Assembly (NCBI GenBank): GCA_963739345.1
Contig: CAVUAA010000002.1
Coordinates: 248,001-312,000 of the forward strand
Source of the DNA: CAVUAA01 sp963739345
GTDB taxonomy: Bacteria > Chlamydiota > Chlamydiia > Chlamydiales > JAFEGQ01
DNA length: 64,000 nt
Reading direction: 5' to 3'
Shown here: piece after piece, positions 17,948-27,600 of the stretch
Layout: every line of letters begins with the position of its first letter
Numbering within the stretch: the first letter of the stretch is position 1
Translations under genes and position numbers: made by a program
Notes under the pieces: generated by a model
Told to the model about the DNA's origin: nothing
The model's input: the letters and a program-made list of their open reading frames with translations, nothing else
Database searches by the model: none

Positions 17948-19207
17948 TCAATAGAGTAAATATACCTTCCGCCTAGCCAGGAACGCCGTTCGCTCCTTCT
18001 GATCTACCGCCGCAAGCTTCCATGCGATCAATTTCTCACCCTCAATGATCTTGAGCACCTCGTCAGTGCCCACCACCTTGTTAAAGAAGACCCGCCGTCC
18101 CGCATCGCGCACCAGCTTCTCCTCGAACTCCTTCGGATAGAGGCTCTTGATCAGTCCCAAAATAATGAACTGCGTTGTGACCGGCCGATAGACCGTAGAA
18201 TCACTCACCACGATGCGCACCCCACTGCACATCTCCTTCTTACAACGTCCAAAGAATGGTCGGAAATAGAACGGCTGAAATTGGACCCCTGGTAGATTCT
18301 GCGCCCTTAGCTTTACAGCCAATTGCTCTCCATCAATCCACGGCGCACCCACTACCTGAAAGGGAAGTGTGTAACCCACGCCAACGTTAGCGTCAGATAG
18401 AATCTCGCCAATGAGGTTGGTAGATGGGTAATAGAGGGGAGAGTCGGGATGGGGAATATGAGGACTGGTCGGCACCCATGGAAGCTTTGTGTCGGCAAAC
18501 GACATCGTTCTCTTCCACCCACGCATCTTCACCACGCTCAAATCACATCCAATCCCATACTCCCCATTGAAGAAACGGGCCAACTCACCGATCGTCATCC
18601 CGTGACAAAATGGCACATTGATATAACCCACGAACGACCGTCGCTCCTTCTTCAGCATCGGCCCGTCCACCGTCACCCCATTGATCGGGTTGGGACGATC
18701 GAGCACCACCACTCTTAAAGCTCGCTTAGCCGCCTCCTCCATCAGATAGAATAGAGTCGACGCATAGGTATAGCTCCGCGTTCCCACATCCTGCATGTCA
18801 AAGACCAGAACATCTATCCCTTCAAGCATCTTCTCAGTCGGACGGCGGGTCGCTCCGTAGAGGCTGTAGACCGGTACACCCTCAACATACGTCTGCTGCA
18901 CAGCATCACCCGCGTACTCCGTCCCCCGCAATCCATGTTCAGGTGCAAACAATGCAATCGGCCTCACCCCATGTGCGCAGAAAACTTCGAACGAAGAACG
19001 CAAGTTGCGATCCACCGCTGTATGATTGGTGACCAACCCCACGCGCTTACCATGCACCAGTGCCACCTGTTCGCCGTGGAACAATCGCTCAAGCCCAGTC
19101 TCCACTCGTGCGGCGAGTAGGGAGCTACAAAAACAGAGAAGAAACATCAGCCTCATGAGCAGGAGTATGGCAATCAGGAGCGATTGCCGCAACATTTCGC
19201 TTGCCAA
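17948..19207 (-). CDS. namZ: NamZ/DUF1343-family exo-beta-N-acetylmuramidase
   Basis: A 419-residue protein of the DUF1343 family, whose characterised member NamZ removes terminal N-acetylmuramic acid from peptidoglycan fragments. The signatures GLVTNHTAVDRN, FAPEHGLRG, GVPVYSLYG, VFDMQDVGTRSYTYA and VLDRPNPING occur in family order (about residues 60-175). The hydrophobic N-terminus (about residues 9-32) indicates export. Chlamydiae make little peptidoglycan, so a recycling or septal-remodelling role is likely. The next gene downstream is a groEL paralogue on the same transcript. The start is 73 bases from the divergent first porin gene. Confidence 0.85.
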   Translation of the reverse strand: MASEMLRQSLLIAILLLMRLMFLLCFCSSLLAARVETGLERLFHGEQVALVHGKRVGLVTNHTAVDRNLRSSFEVFCAHGVRPIALFAPEHGLRGTEYAGDAVQQTYVEGVPVYSLYGATRRPTEKMLEGIDVLVFDMQDVGTRSYTYASTLFYLMEEAAKRALRVVVLDRPNPINGVTVDGPMLKKERRSFVGYINVPFCHGMTIGELARFFNGEYGIGCDLSVVKMRGWKRTMSFADTKLPWVPTSPHIPHPDSPLYYPSTNLIGEILSDANVGVGYTLPFQVVGAPWIDGEQLAVKLRAQNLPGVQFQPFYFRPFFGRCKKEMCSGVRIVVSDSTVYRPVTTQFIILGLIKSLYPKEFEEKLVRDAGRRVFFNKVVGTDEVLKIIEGEKLIAWKLAAVDQKERTAFLARRKVYLLY

Positions 19208-19280
19208 AACAAAACGCTATCCCATACAGTTCGGAAAAGTGCTTACGCACCACGCGTGTGGCCTAAATGGAGGAACCAAA

Positions 19281-20285
19281 ATGAAGATGAAACACCTATT
19301 AGGAGTCGGTGCCGCGATTGCGCTCCTTCTCTCTGCTCAACCGGCAGCCGCTCAGTGCTGCCCACAACCCGACCTGTGCTGCGACCCATGCACAGACTGG
19401 TGCGACATGTGTGGCGATTGGGAAGTGGGAGCTCACGCTCTCTACTGGACTCCCGTCACCTGCCAATACACCTACGCGATCAATTCACCACAAGTGGTTA
19501 CCGGCGTTCCGCTTGCTGGCCAAGCATCGGCTCTGAAATGCAGCGCCGACTGGGGCTTCCGAATTTTCGGCCGCTACATGTCCGACTGCTCATTCATTGG
19601 TCTTAGCTACCAGTGGTTTGATTCAAAGGTTACCGACAGCCGAACGGATGAACGTCTCGTGATCAGATCAGGAGACGACTTCGTCGACGGAAGAGCAACG
19701 GCTAGACAGACCATCGAATATCAAAACGTGGACGTTCGTTGGGGTAAGTACCTGCACCGCGCCTGCGGCTGCAATTTCTACCTCTTCGGGAACGCCCGAT
19801 GGATCGATCTCTCCTACCGCCGTTCAATCGGACTCCAAGTTCGGAACACTGACAACGTCATAGCGGTCACTGAGAAGAGCGAGCTTCAGGGTGGAGCACT
19901 CGGCGTCGGTGCTGGTGCCGAGCTTGATCTATGGTGCGACGTTGGGCTTTTTGGTGAAGCCAACATCCTCGGAGTCATTGCTGAACGAAGCACCCGAAAT
20001 GTAGACTACGCCAATACTAACGGTCAGACTTTCAGAACGGCCTCCTATCCGTCTGATACCTGCATCAACCCCGAAGTTGCCTTCAAGCTGGGTCTCAACT
20101 ACACCTACACTTGCGGTTGCTGGACCGTCGTCGGCGAACTTGGCTACGAGCTTGACTACTTCTGGGATGCGGTTGCCTTCCCGAGAACCGTCAGCGGCAA
20201 CCTGCTGACCGGATCGGATTGGGTACTTGGATGCCAGAACGTCGGTTTCTCCGGCCTCTTCTTCGGCGGAAAAGTCCTCTTCTAA
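19281..20285 (+). CDS. MOMP-like outer membrane protein 1
   Basis: First member of the porin array, 334 residues. I start at ATG 19281 because GGAGG lies 8 bases upstream and a clean signal peptide follows (MKMKHLLGVG..., cleavage after AQPAAAQ, about residue 25). The mature N-terminus is cysteine-rich with QCCPQPDLCCDPCTDWC, likely for disulfide cross-linking of the envelope. Landmarks shared across the family: GDWEVGAHALYW, DWGFRIFGRYMSDCSF, EYQNVDVRWGKYLHRACGC, GEANILGVIAERST, GELGYELDYFWDAV, and a terminal FSGLFFGGKVLF with the C-terminal Phe typical of beta-barrels. An intrinsic terminator follows, so it can be a single transcript. Confidence 0.88.
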   Translation: MKMKHLLGVGAAIALLLSAQPAAAQCCPQPDLCCDPCTDWCDMCGDWEVGAHALYWTPVTCQYTYAINSPQVVTGVPLAGQASALKCSADWGFRIFGRYMSDCSFIGLSYQWFDSKVTDSRTDERLVIRSGDDFVDGRATARQTIEYQNVDVRWGKYLHRACGCNFYLFGNARWIDLSYRRSIGLQVRNTDNVIAVTEKSELQGGALGVGAGAELDLWCDVGLFGEANILGVIAERSTRNVDYANTNGQTFRTASYPSDTCINPEVAFKLGLNYTYTCGCWTVVGELGYELDYFWDAVAFPRTVSGNLLTGSDWVLGCQNVGFSGLFFGGKVLF

Positions 20286-20306
20286 CCGAGGATTCAACGG
20301 CCTACA

Positions 20307-20339
20307 AAAGGGGTGCAGCTTCGGCTGCACCCCTTTTTT
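20307..20339 (+). terminator. Intrinsic terminator after MOMP-like gene 1
   Basis: GGGGTGCAGC and GCTGCACCCC form a perfect 10-bp stem closed by a TTCG tetraloop, preceded by AAAA and followed by TTTTTT. It is the strongest terminator in the window and separates porin 1 from porin 2. Confidence 0.93.
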
Positions 20340-20390
20340 GTTGGCTGAAGCGTCTCTCTCCAGTAAGCTACGTCTCTACACGGAGGTCGT

Positions 20391-21305
20391 ATGCGCAAGA
20401 TTTTAGCCATCTTTTTTACTGCAACATGTCTTAGTACAGCTCATGCCCAGGCACCCTGCCTCAACTCTTGCCAGCTTTGTGGCAACTTCGAACTAGGTGT
20501 GCACGCTCTCGCCTTCACCCCTATGATCTGCGGGTACGACTTTGCATCGGTGAGCGTCACAGGAGGAGACATCCCCACAGCCACCGTGGCGTGCCAACTC
20601 GACTGGGGATTCCGCATCTTTGGGCGCTACCTCTCCGACTGCTCCTTCGCCCACCTCAGCTATCAGTGGTATGAATCGAACGTGACCAACAGCGCTGGCG
20701 CCCCGTTTAACACCTTCCGAGGCGGCTTTGTCGCAGAAAGGGGGAGAGCCGAGCTCCACCTCGAGTACCAAAATGTCGACGTGCAGGTGGGCACCTACCT
20801 CCACCGAGCTACCGACTGCCGATTCTTCTTTTTCGGAAACGTCCGCTGGGTCGACCTCCACTATCGGAGAACTGTCAGCCCGCAAAACCAGATGGGGATC
20901 GTGCAGCGCCTAAATGAGAAAAGCGACTTTTCAGGGATCGCGCTTGGAGTGGGCGCGGGCACCGAACTTGATCTCCCTTGCTCCTTCGGAATCTTTGGAG
21001 AGGCCAACCTGCTGGGAGTCTTCGGCCAGCGCTCATCTACTGATGTGCTCACAACCAACGCCGAAACCAGAACACCAGTAAAGTACAAGAGCGAAGATTG
21101 CATCAGCCCTGAGATGGCTTGGCGCTTTGGCCTCAGCTACACCTGCGGTTGGGACTGCGTCGAGCTAAAAGGGGAGATCGGCTACGAGCTCGACTACTTC
21201 TGGAACGCGATCGCCTTCCCTGAAGAGCAGCCAGAGAATCGGTTTCGTCATTGTGAGAATATCGGATTTTCCGGCCTCTTCTTCGGCCTCCGATTCACTT
21301 TTTGA
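20391..21305 (+). CDS. MOMP-like outer membrane protein 2
   Basis: A 304-residue paralogue, the shortest of the first five. The signal peptide ends at about residue 20 (CLSTAHA). The cysteine cluster is reduced to CLNSCQLC compared with neighbours. Shared landmarks are DWGFRIFGRYLSDCSF, EYQNVDVQVGTYLHR, GEANLLGVFGQRS, GEIGYELDYFWNAI and terminal FSGLFFGLRFTF. GGAGG lies 5 bases before the ATG. Its own leader after the porin 1 terminator suggests an independent promoter. No terminator as clear as the flanking ones follows it. Confidence 0.87.
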   Translation: MRKILAIFFTATCLSTAHAQAPCLNSCQLCGNFELGVHALAFTPMICGYDFASVSVTGGDIPTATVACQLDWGFRIFGRYLSDCSFAHLSYQWYESNVTNSAGAPFNTFRGGFVAERGRAELHLEYQNVDVQVGTYLHRATDCRFFFFGNVRWVDLHYRRTVSPQNQMGIVQRLNEKSDFSGIALGVGAGTELDLPCSFGIFGEANLLGVFGQRSSTDVLTTNAETRTPVKYKSEDCISPEMAWRFGLSYTCGWDCVELKGEIGYELDYFWNAIAFPEEQPENRFRHCENIGFSGLFFGLRFTF

Positions 21306-21438
21306 TTTTTCTCTTGTGTATCTAGCCCCCATCGATTAGTGTGCGCCTAACTACGCGATGTGGCTGCTCGTCTCCCTATGGAGCTAAAGCAGTTACAGAC
21401 GAGGAGTGAAAAATATCGGTCACAAATGGAGGCCCCCC

Positions 21439-22449
21439 ATGTTTAAGATGATGAGTAAAATTGCAGGAGCCGGAGCGGTTGCCGCTCTCCTCTTCACCGC
21501 ACAGCCCATTGAGGCGCAGTGCTGCCCACCTGCAGCCACGTGCTGCCCAGATACGTGCTGCCCCGACTGGTGCGACATGTGCGGTTCTTGGGAAATCGGA
21601 GCTCACGCTCTCTACTTTAGCCCAGTGGCCTGCGAGTACGACTTCGCAACACAAAGCGCACTTCCCGCAGGGGGAGCCTTCTCAGTTGCTAGCGCCAAGT
21701 GCGAACTCGACTGGGGCTTCCGACTTTTCGGAAAATACATGAGCGACTGTTCCTTCTTTGGCATCAGCTATCAGTGGTTTGAGTCGAAGTCAAGCAAGAC
21801 CGTCGACGGACTCAACACCGTCCGCAACATGCCGGCTGCCTTCGTTGCGCAACGAGGCGAGGCGGCCCTCCGACTCGAGTACCAAAATCTGGACATCAGC
21901 GTCGGGAAGTACCTCCACCGCTCATGTGGCTGCAACTTCTTTGTCTTTGGTAACGCCCGCTGGATCGACCTAAGCTATAGCCGCGCCACCCGCGGAATTA
22001 ATGCCGCCGGAATCGTTCTCAACTCCCACGAAAAGAGCGCTCTAGAAGGGGGAGCCCTAGGTGTTGGTCTTGGAACCGAGATGGACCTTTGGTGTGACAT
22101 CGGCCTCTTTGGCTCAGCTAACCTTCTTGGCGTCATTGCTGAGCGCTCGACTCGTCAAGTGTTTGCCCCCACGGGAACAGGCACCACCCAGAGCCCGCTC
22201 GGCGTCGCAAACATCAAGTATGCGTCTGACACCTGCATCAATCCAGAAGTCAACTTCCGCATCGGCCTCAACTACAACTACCAGTGTGGTTGCGTGAATT
22301 TTGTCGGTGAAATCGGCTACGAAGTTGACTACTTCTGGAACGCTTTCTCGTTCCCGAGAGGGAACCCCAACACGGCTGTTGAGCGATTCCGCGCCTGCGA
22401 AGATGTTGGATTCTCTGGCCTCTTCTTCGGCGGACGCTTCCTCTTCTAA
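21439..22449 (+). CDS. MOMP-like outer membrane protein 3
   Basis: A 336-residue paralogue. Start is placed at ATG 21439, with GGAGG at about 21428 and the signal peptide MFKMMSKIAGAGAVAALLFT, cleaved near AQPIEAQ. A longer reading to 21406 would add unconserved residues before the ribosome binding site. The mature end begins QCCPPAATCCPDTCCPDWC, the densest cysteine run in the array. The rest follows porin 1 closely (EIGAHALYFSPVACEYDFA, EYQNLDISVGKYLHRSCGC, GEIGYEVDYFWNAF, FSGLFFGGRFLF), indicating a recent duplication. A strong terminator follows. Confidence 0.88.
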   Translation: MFKMMSKIAGAGAVAALLFTAQPIEAQCCPPAATCCPDTCCPDWCDMCGSWEIGAHALYFSPVACEYDFATQSALPAGGAFSVASAKCELDWGFRLFGKYMSDCSFFGISYQWFESKSSKTVDGLNTVRNMPAAFVAQRGEAALRLEYQNLDISVGKYLHRSCGCNFFVFGNARWIDLSYSRATRGINAAGIVLNSHEKSALEGGALGVGLGTEMDLWCDIGLFGSANLLGVIAERSTRQVFAPTGTGTTQSPLGVANIKYASDTCINPEVNFRIGLNYNYQCGCVNFVGEIGYEVDYFWNAFSFPRGNPNTAVERFRACEDVGFSGLFFGGRFLF

Positions 22450-22474
22450 CGAACAGGATACTCCCCTTAAAGGT

Positions 22475-22510
22475 AAAGCGCGCAGCCTGCGAAGGCTGCG
22501 CGCTTTTTTT
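22475..22510 (+). terminator. Intrinsic terminator after MOMP-like gene 3
   Basis: AAAGCGCGCAGCC pairs with GGCTGCGCGCTTT across a six-base loop and runs into a T tract. The stem is GC-rich and complete, isolating porin 3 from porin 4. Confidence 0.93.
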
Positions 22511-22568
22511 CTTGCCCAAACAGGCCTAACCGATATACATTGCTCCCAAGAATTCCATTGGAGGAAGT

Positions 22569-23579
22569 ATGCGACGGAAGATTATGAAACTATTCGGAGT
22601 CAGCGTTGCCTGCGCTACTCTCCTGTCTGCACCACCAGTGGCTGCGCAGTGCCGTCCGCGGGCAAACCCATGTGCTGAGCCCTGCATGGAATGGCTCGAT
22701 CTATGCGGCGACTGGGAATTCGGGATTCACGCCCTCTACTACTCTCCCATCGCATGTGAGTTTGATTACGCCACCACCACACAGTCGGGGCAAGGCGATC
22801 CTGTCGCTACCATAAACTGTCAATTCGGCTGGGGCGTCCGAGTCTTTGCCCACTACTTGTCCGATTGCAAATTTGCCAATGCCAGCTACCAATGGTTCGG
22901 CAACACGGAGAAGCGAAGCATCGATGGCCTTGGAACCGTCCGAAACCTATCCGGCATCCTGGCAGTTCGCGCGCAAGCAACCGTGAGAACGGAATACCAA
23001 AATGCCGATTTTCGGTTTGGCCAATATCTATACCGTGCCTCCGGCTGCAACCTCTACGTTTTCGGTAACGCCCGCTGGATCGACCTTCTACGCTCCCGCT
23101 ACACGCGGGCAATTACCGCAGCGCCACTCGTCTTTAACGCCAACGACAAGAGCACCCTTGAGGGGGGTGCCATCGGTATTGGCGGAGGTGCCGAGTTCAA
23201 TCTGTGGTGCAACGTCGGCCTCTTCGGCGATCTCAATGTATTGGGCGTCATTGCCCAACGGTCCACCCGTAAAGTGTTTGCGCCGACCGACGGCACTACC
23301 AACCTCAGTAATAGGACGCAGGTGAGCTACGCCTCCGACACATGCATCAACCCCGAAATCGATTTCAAAATCGGAGTCAACTACACCTACACCTGCGACT
23401 GCATCTCCCTCGTCGGCGAGCTAGGCTACGAAGTGGACTACTTCTGGAACGCCTTCGCCTTCCCAAAAGGATCAATTGCTGGAGGCCAAGGGAACCCCGC
23501 CCGCTTCACCAACCGATTCCGCTCGTGTCAAGATGTGGGCTTCTCTGGGCTCTTCTTTGGAGGAAGGATACTGTTCTAG
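22569..23579 (+). CDS. MOMP-like outer membrane protein 4
   Basis: A 336-residue paralogue with GGAGG 5 bases before the ATG. The signal peptide runs to about residue 26 (APPVAAQ). The N-terminal cysteine cluster is thinner (CRPRANPCAEPCMEWLDLC). Family landmarks: WEFGIHALYYSPIACEFDYA, GWGVRVFAHYLSDCKF, EYQNADFRFGQYLYRASGC, GDLNVLGVIAQRSTRKVFAPT, GELGYEVDYFWNAF, FSGLFFGGRILF. It shares the RKVFAPTxG loop motif with porin 3 (RQVFAPTGT), so 3 and 4 are probably sister copies. Confidence 0.88.
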   Translation: MRRKIMKLFGVSVACATLLSAPPVAAQCRPRANPCAEPCMEWLDLCGDWEFGIHALYYSPIACEFDYATTTQSGQGDPVATINCQFGWGVRVFAHYLSDCKFANASYQWFGNTEKRSIDGLGTVRNLSGILAVRAQATVRTEYQNADFRFGQYLYRASGCNLYVFGNARWIDLLRSRYTRAITAAPLVFNANDKSTLEGGAIGIGGGAEFNLWCNVGLFGDLNVLGVIAQRSTRKVFAPTDGTTNLSNRTQVSYASDTCINPEIDFKIGVNYTYTCDCISLVGELGYEVDYFWNAFAFPKGSIAGGQGNPARFTNRFRSCQDVGFSGLFFGGRILF

Positions 23580-23580
23580 T

Positions 23581-23609
23581 TCCCCTAACAGGGGCACAGC
23601 TTTTTTTCT
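23581..23609 (+). terminator. Probable weak terminator after MOMP-like gene 4
   Basis: CCCCT and AGGGG form a short stem immediately after the stop codon, followed after CACAGC by seven T residues. The spacing between stem and T tract is longer than ideal, so termination may be partial. Confidence 0.55.
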
Positions 23610-23699
23610 TGTACTTGAAGTCGCAAGCTCAGTAAAGTGCAGCAAATGCTTAGCGTTCCGGGTTCTCCCCGTGCGCGATGACTATACGGAGGAACCGTC

Positions 23700-24695
23700 A
23701 TGAAGCGGATGAAACAACTAGCTGTCATCGGATCGACCTTAGCGCTACTGCTGACTACTCAAGCAGCGAATGCGCAGCAATGCTGCCCAGCGCCCGAACC
23801 CTGCTGCGATCCTTGCTTGGACTGGTGTAATTTCGGAGGCGACTGGGAATTCGGCGCTCACGCACTTATTTTCAGCCCAACCGTATGTGAATTCGACTAT
23901 GCCACTACGGAAAATGCCAGCAATCAGGACTCCGTCTCGACGCTACACTGCCCCCTCGACTGGGGCTTTCGCGTCTTCGGCACCTACCTTTCGAAGTGCT
24001 CCTTCACTGGCCTCTCATACCAGTGGTTCCAGTCAACCGCAGCTGACAGCGTAACTGGAGTGCAGCTCGTATCGCGCCAGGGAAACCAAGTCAACCGCAC
24101 CCAGGCTAAGATCCGTCTCGAGTACCAAAATGTCGACTTCCGAATGGGAAAGTTTCTCCACCGGGCATGCGGCTGTGCGTTCTACGTCTTCGGCAACGTC
24201 CGCTGGGTTGATCTCGAGTACAAGCGCGCTGTGCGTGATCACCTGACCACGACCGGCATGAGCGGCGACATAGAGATTAACTCGCAAAAGAGTAAGCTTC
24301 AAGGGGGCGCACTTGGTATTGGAACCGGCGCAGACTTCGACCTCTGGTGCGATGTGGGGATTTTCGGAGAAGCCAATATCTTGGGCGTCATTGCAGAGCG
24401 ATCCACCACAGATATGCAGACACAAACCTTAACGACCGGCATCACGACGAATATCCCATCCCGCTACGGCTCAAACACCTGCATCAACCCTGAACTCGAC
24501 TTTCGACTCGGACTCAACTACACCTACACCTGCGGTTGCTGGACCGTTGTTGGCGAAATTGGCTACGAGCTTGACTACTTCTGGAACGCCTTTGCCGTGA
24601 ACAATGTGGATAGCACGGGACCCACTTCCCTGTTCCGCAAATGTGAAGATGTCGGATTCTCTGGCCTCTTCTTTGGCGGACGACTGCTCTTCTAA
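23700..24695 (+). CDS. MOMP-like outer membrane protein 5
   Basis: A 331-residue paralogue. ATG 23700 has GGAGG 8 bases upstream and begins a signal peptide ending near residue 25 (AANAQ). The mature N-terminus is QQCCPAPEPCCDPCLDWC, close to porin 1. Other landmarks: DWGFRVFGTYLSKCSFTGL, EYQNVDFRMGKFLHRACGC, GEANILGVIAERST, GCWTVVGEIGYELDYFWNAF, FSGLFFGGRLLF. The putA start codon follows its stop by two bases, so porin and proline enzyme appear to share a transcript. Confidence 0.88.
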   Translation: MKRMKQLAVIGSTLALLLTTQAANAQQCCPAPEPCCDPCLDWCNFGGDWEFGAHALIFSPTVCEFDYATTENASNQDSVSTLHCPLDWGFRVFGTYLSKCSFTGLSYQWFQSTAADSVTGVQLVSRQGNQVNRTQAKIRLEYQNVDFRMGKFLHRACGCAFYVFGNVRWVDLEYKRAVRDHLTTTGMSGDIEINSQKSKLQGGALGIGTGADFDLWCDVGIFGEANILGVIAERSTTDMQTQTLTTGITTNIPSRYGSNTCINPELDFRLGLNYTYTCGCWTVVGEIGYELDYFWNAFAVNNVDSTGPTSLFRKCEDVGFSGLFFGGRLLF

Positions 24696-24697
24696 CA

Positions 24698-27600
24698 GTG
24701 TACATTTCCCAAGCGCTATCTCTGATAGCAAAAGCGCAAGGGCGCACTCTCTCAGTTGATGAGAGGTGCGCCCTTGCCATTCAGCTTGCCTCTCTACTTC
24801 TCCAAGCCTCGGATAAGGCGCTCACCCCATCCGAACGGGGAGAGCAGCTTCTCTTAGGCCGCATGCTCGCCGACCCGAAGGGGAAAGATCTCCTCTCCGC
24901 CCTCACCGACCAGTCGTTTCGAAGCCATGAACGGGCACGCGTTGCTGATCAAATCACCTACCTGCTCAACCAGTTCGGCACCCCCCAATTTCTCAGCTCT
25001 ACAGACCGGATGGGAGTTGAAGTACTAAAAGGACACACCCTCCTCGCCCCCCTGTTCACAGGAAGGATCCGAAAGGAGATGAGACGGGTGATTCTACCCG
25101 CCGAAGAGCGCCCCCTCAGACGGCACATGCAGCTGCGAGAAAAGGAGGGGGTGAGGATGAACCTCAACCACCTGGGCGAAGCAATTCTCGGAGAGGAGGA
25201 GGCCAGGCGCCGCCTAGGCATCTACCTCGACCACCTCGCCCAACCAGAGGTGGAGTATATCTCTGTCAAGATTAGCTCGCTCTGTAGCCATCTTAACCTC
25301 CTTTCCTGGGCGCATACCCTCGAGAGGCTCTCGAGCCGCCTCAGAACACTCTACAGATACTCTATGCGCCATCCCCGGCCCGATGGGACCCCTAAGTTTG
25401 TCAATCTCGACATGGAGGAGTATCACGATTTACACCTCACCGTTGACCTCTTCCGAAGCGTTCTCGATGAAGACGAATTCTTCGGACTAGAAGCGGGCAT
25501 TGTTTTACAGGCCTACATTCCTGAATCACACCTCGTCCAGCAGGAGCTCACCGAATGGGCCTCTAGCCGCGTCCAACAGGGGGGTGGCCCGATTAAGATC
25601 CGCATTGTCCGCGGCGCCAACCTCGCTATGGAAAAAGTGACCGCCTCGATTGAAGGGTGGGAGCAAGCACCCTACCTCATGAAAGAGGAGACCGATGCAA
25701 ACTTTAAGCGGATGCTCACCTACGGTCTACATCCCATCCGCGCACGTTCGGTCCGTATCGGTGTTGCCACTCACAACCTGCTCGACATTGCCTATGCCCT
25801 CCTGCTCACCACCGAGAATGATGTAAAGCCGTATGTTGTGTTCGAGATGCTCGAAGGGATGTGCGATCATCAACGCCGTATTGTCCAGAAAGTGGCAGGT
25901 GAAATGCTCCTCTACTGTCCTGCAGCCACCAAACAGGAATTTCCCCACGCCATCTCCTACCTCATTCGCCGCTTAGACGAAAACACCAGCCCCGATAATT
26001 TCCTTGCTCACCTTCCCGACCTAGCAACGGACAACGTCGAGTGGGAGCGGCAGGTGAACCGTTTCCGCAACGCTTGCCAAGATATTGGAGCGGTTAACGG
26101 AAAGACGCGTCGGCGACAAAATCGCCGTGTGGACCCGATCCAACCCGCAATTGACAGTGAATTCAACAATGAACCCAACACTGATTGGTCACTTCCACAC
26201 AATCGACGTTGGGCCGAAGAGCTCATCGCAGAGTGGCGGACCAAAAAACTCGAAGATGTTCCAGTGATGATCGCAGGAGAAGTAGAACAGCCAGGAAAGG
26301 TGGCGGGAGAGGGACGTGACCCTTCAAAACCGAACCAAATCGCCTATCGCTTTACACTGGCGCGCCAGGCTGATGTCAAGCGCGCTTTACAGCACACCCA
26401 AAAGGGTGGTGCAGAGTGGGATCGAAGCGCTGTGCTGGCTAGGGTAGCTCAACAACTCCGTCGTCGCCGCGGCGAACTGATCGGCGCGATGATTGCCGAC
26501 GGGGGCAAATTGATTCCCGAAGCCGATGCTGAAGTCTCCGAAGCAATTGACTTTGTCGAGTACTACCGTAGAGCTACGCTTGCCTTGGCCGGCGATCCCA
26601 CCATTCACTGTAAAGCCAGAGGAATTATTCTCGTTACACCTCCCTGGAACTTCCCCTGCGCCATCCCCACCGGCGGCATCAGTGCCGCCCTCGCTGCGGG
26701 GAACCGGGTGATTTTCAAGCCCGCTCCCGAAGCGGTCTACATTGGATGGAAGGTGGCCGAGGCGTTCTGGGCCGCTGGGGTTCCAAAGAGCGCGCTCCAG
26801 TTTCTCAGCTGCGACGAGGAGTCGATCGGCACGCAGCTGATTGAGAGCAAAGCTATCAATGGAGTGATTCTAACCGGCGCGACAGCTACCGCACGCCTCT
26901 TCTACCAGCTACGCCCCCACCTCCATCTCATGGCCGAAACCGGCGGCAAGAACGCGATTGTCGTCTCCAATCTCGCCGATCGGGACCTTGCTATCCAAGA
27001 TGTAGTCACCTCCGCTTTTGGTCACGCCGGCCAAAAATGCAGTGCTTGCAGCCTCCTCATCCTCCATCGAGAACTCTACGACGATCCCTCCTTTCTAGCG
27101 GCTCTTGCAGACGCCGCTTCAAGCTTGAGAGTGGGATCGGCTTGGAATCTCGCTACCGACCTCAATCCCCTTATCCGCCCGCCTGGCACAGATCTGATGA
27201 GGGCGCTCACAACGCTTGAGTCCGGAGAAGAGTGGCTGCTGCAACCTCAGCAGGACAAGAGCAATCCCAATCTGTGGTCCGCCGGGATTAAGATCGGCGT
27301 CTCACCCCACTCCTATACTCATCAGACCGAATTCTTCGGCCCCATTCTCGCCGTGCTCCGGGCTGACAGCTTTACCGAAGCGTTAAAGCTCGCCAACAGC
27401 ACGCCATATGGACTCACCGCAGGAGTTCACACCCTAGATGACCGCGAAGTCAAGCAGTGGCACGACACAATGGAGGCAGGCAATCTCTATGTCAACCGAA
27501 CCATCACCGGAGCGATTGTGAGGCGCCAGCCGTTTGGAGGTTGTAAAGCCAGCGGGTTTGGCCCCGGCGCCAAGGCGGGTGGTCCCGGCTACCTGCCGCA

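Noticed and set aside
19026..19280. Extended N-terminus of porin 1 running back into namZ
   Set aside because: ATG 19281 follows GGAGG and starts a proper signal peptide; the upstream part is namZ antisense.
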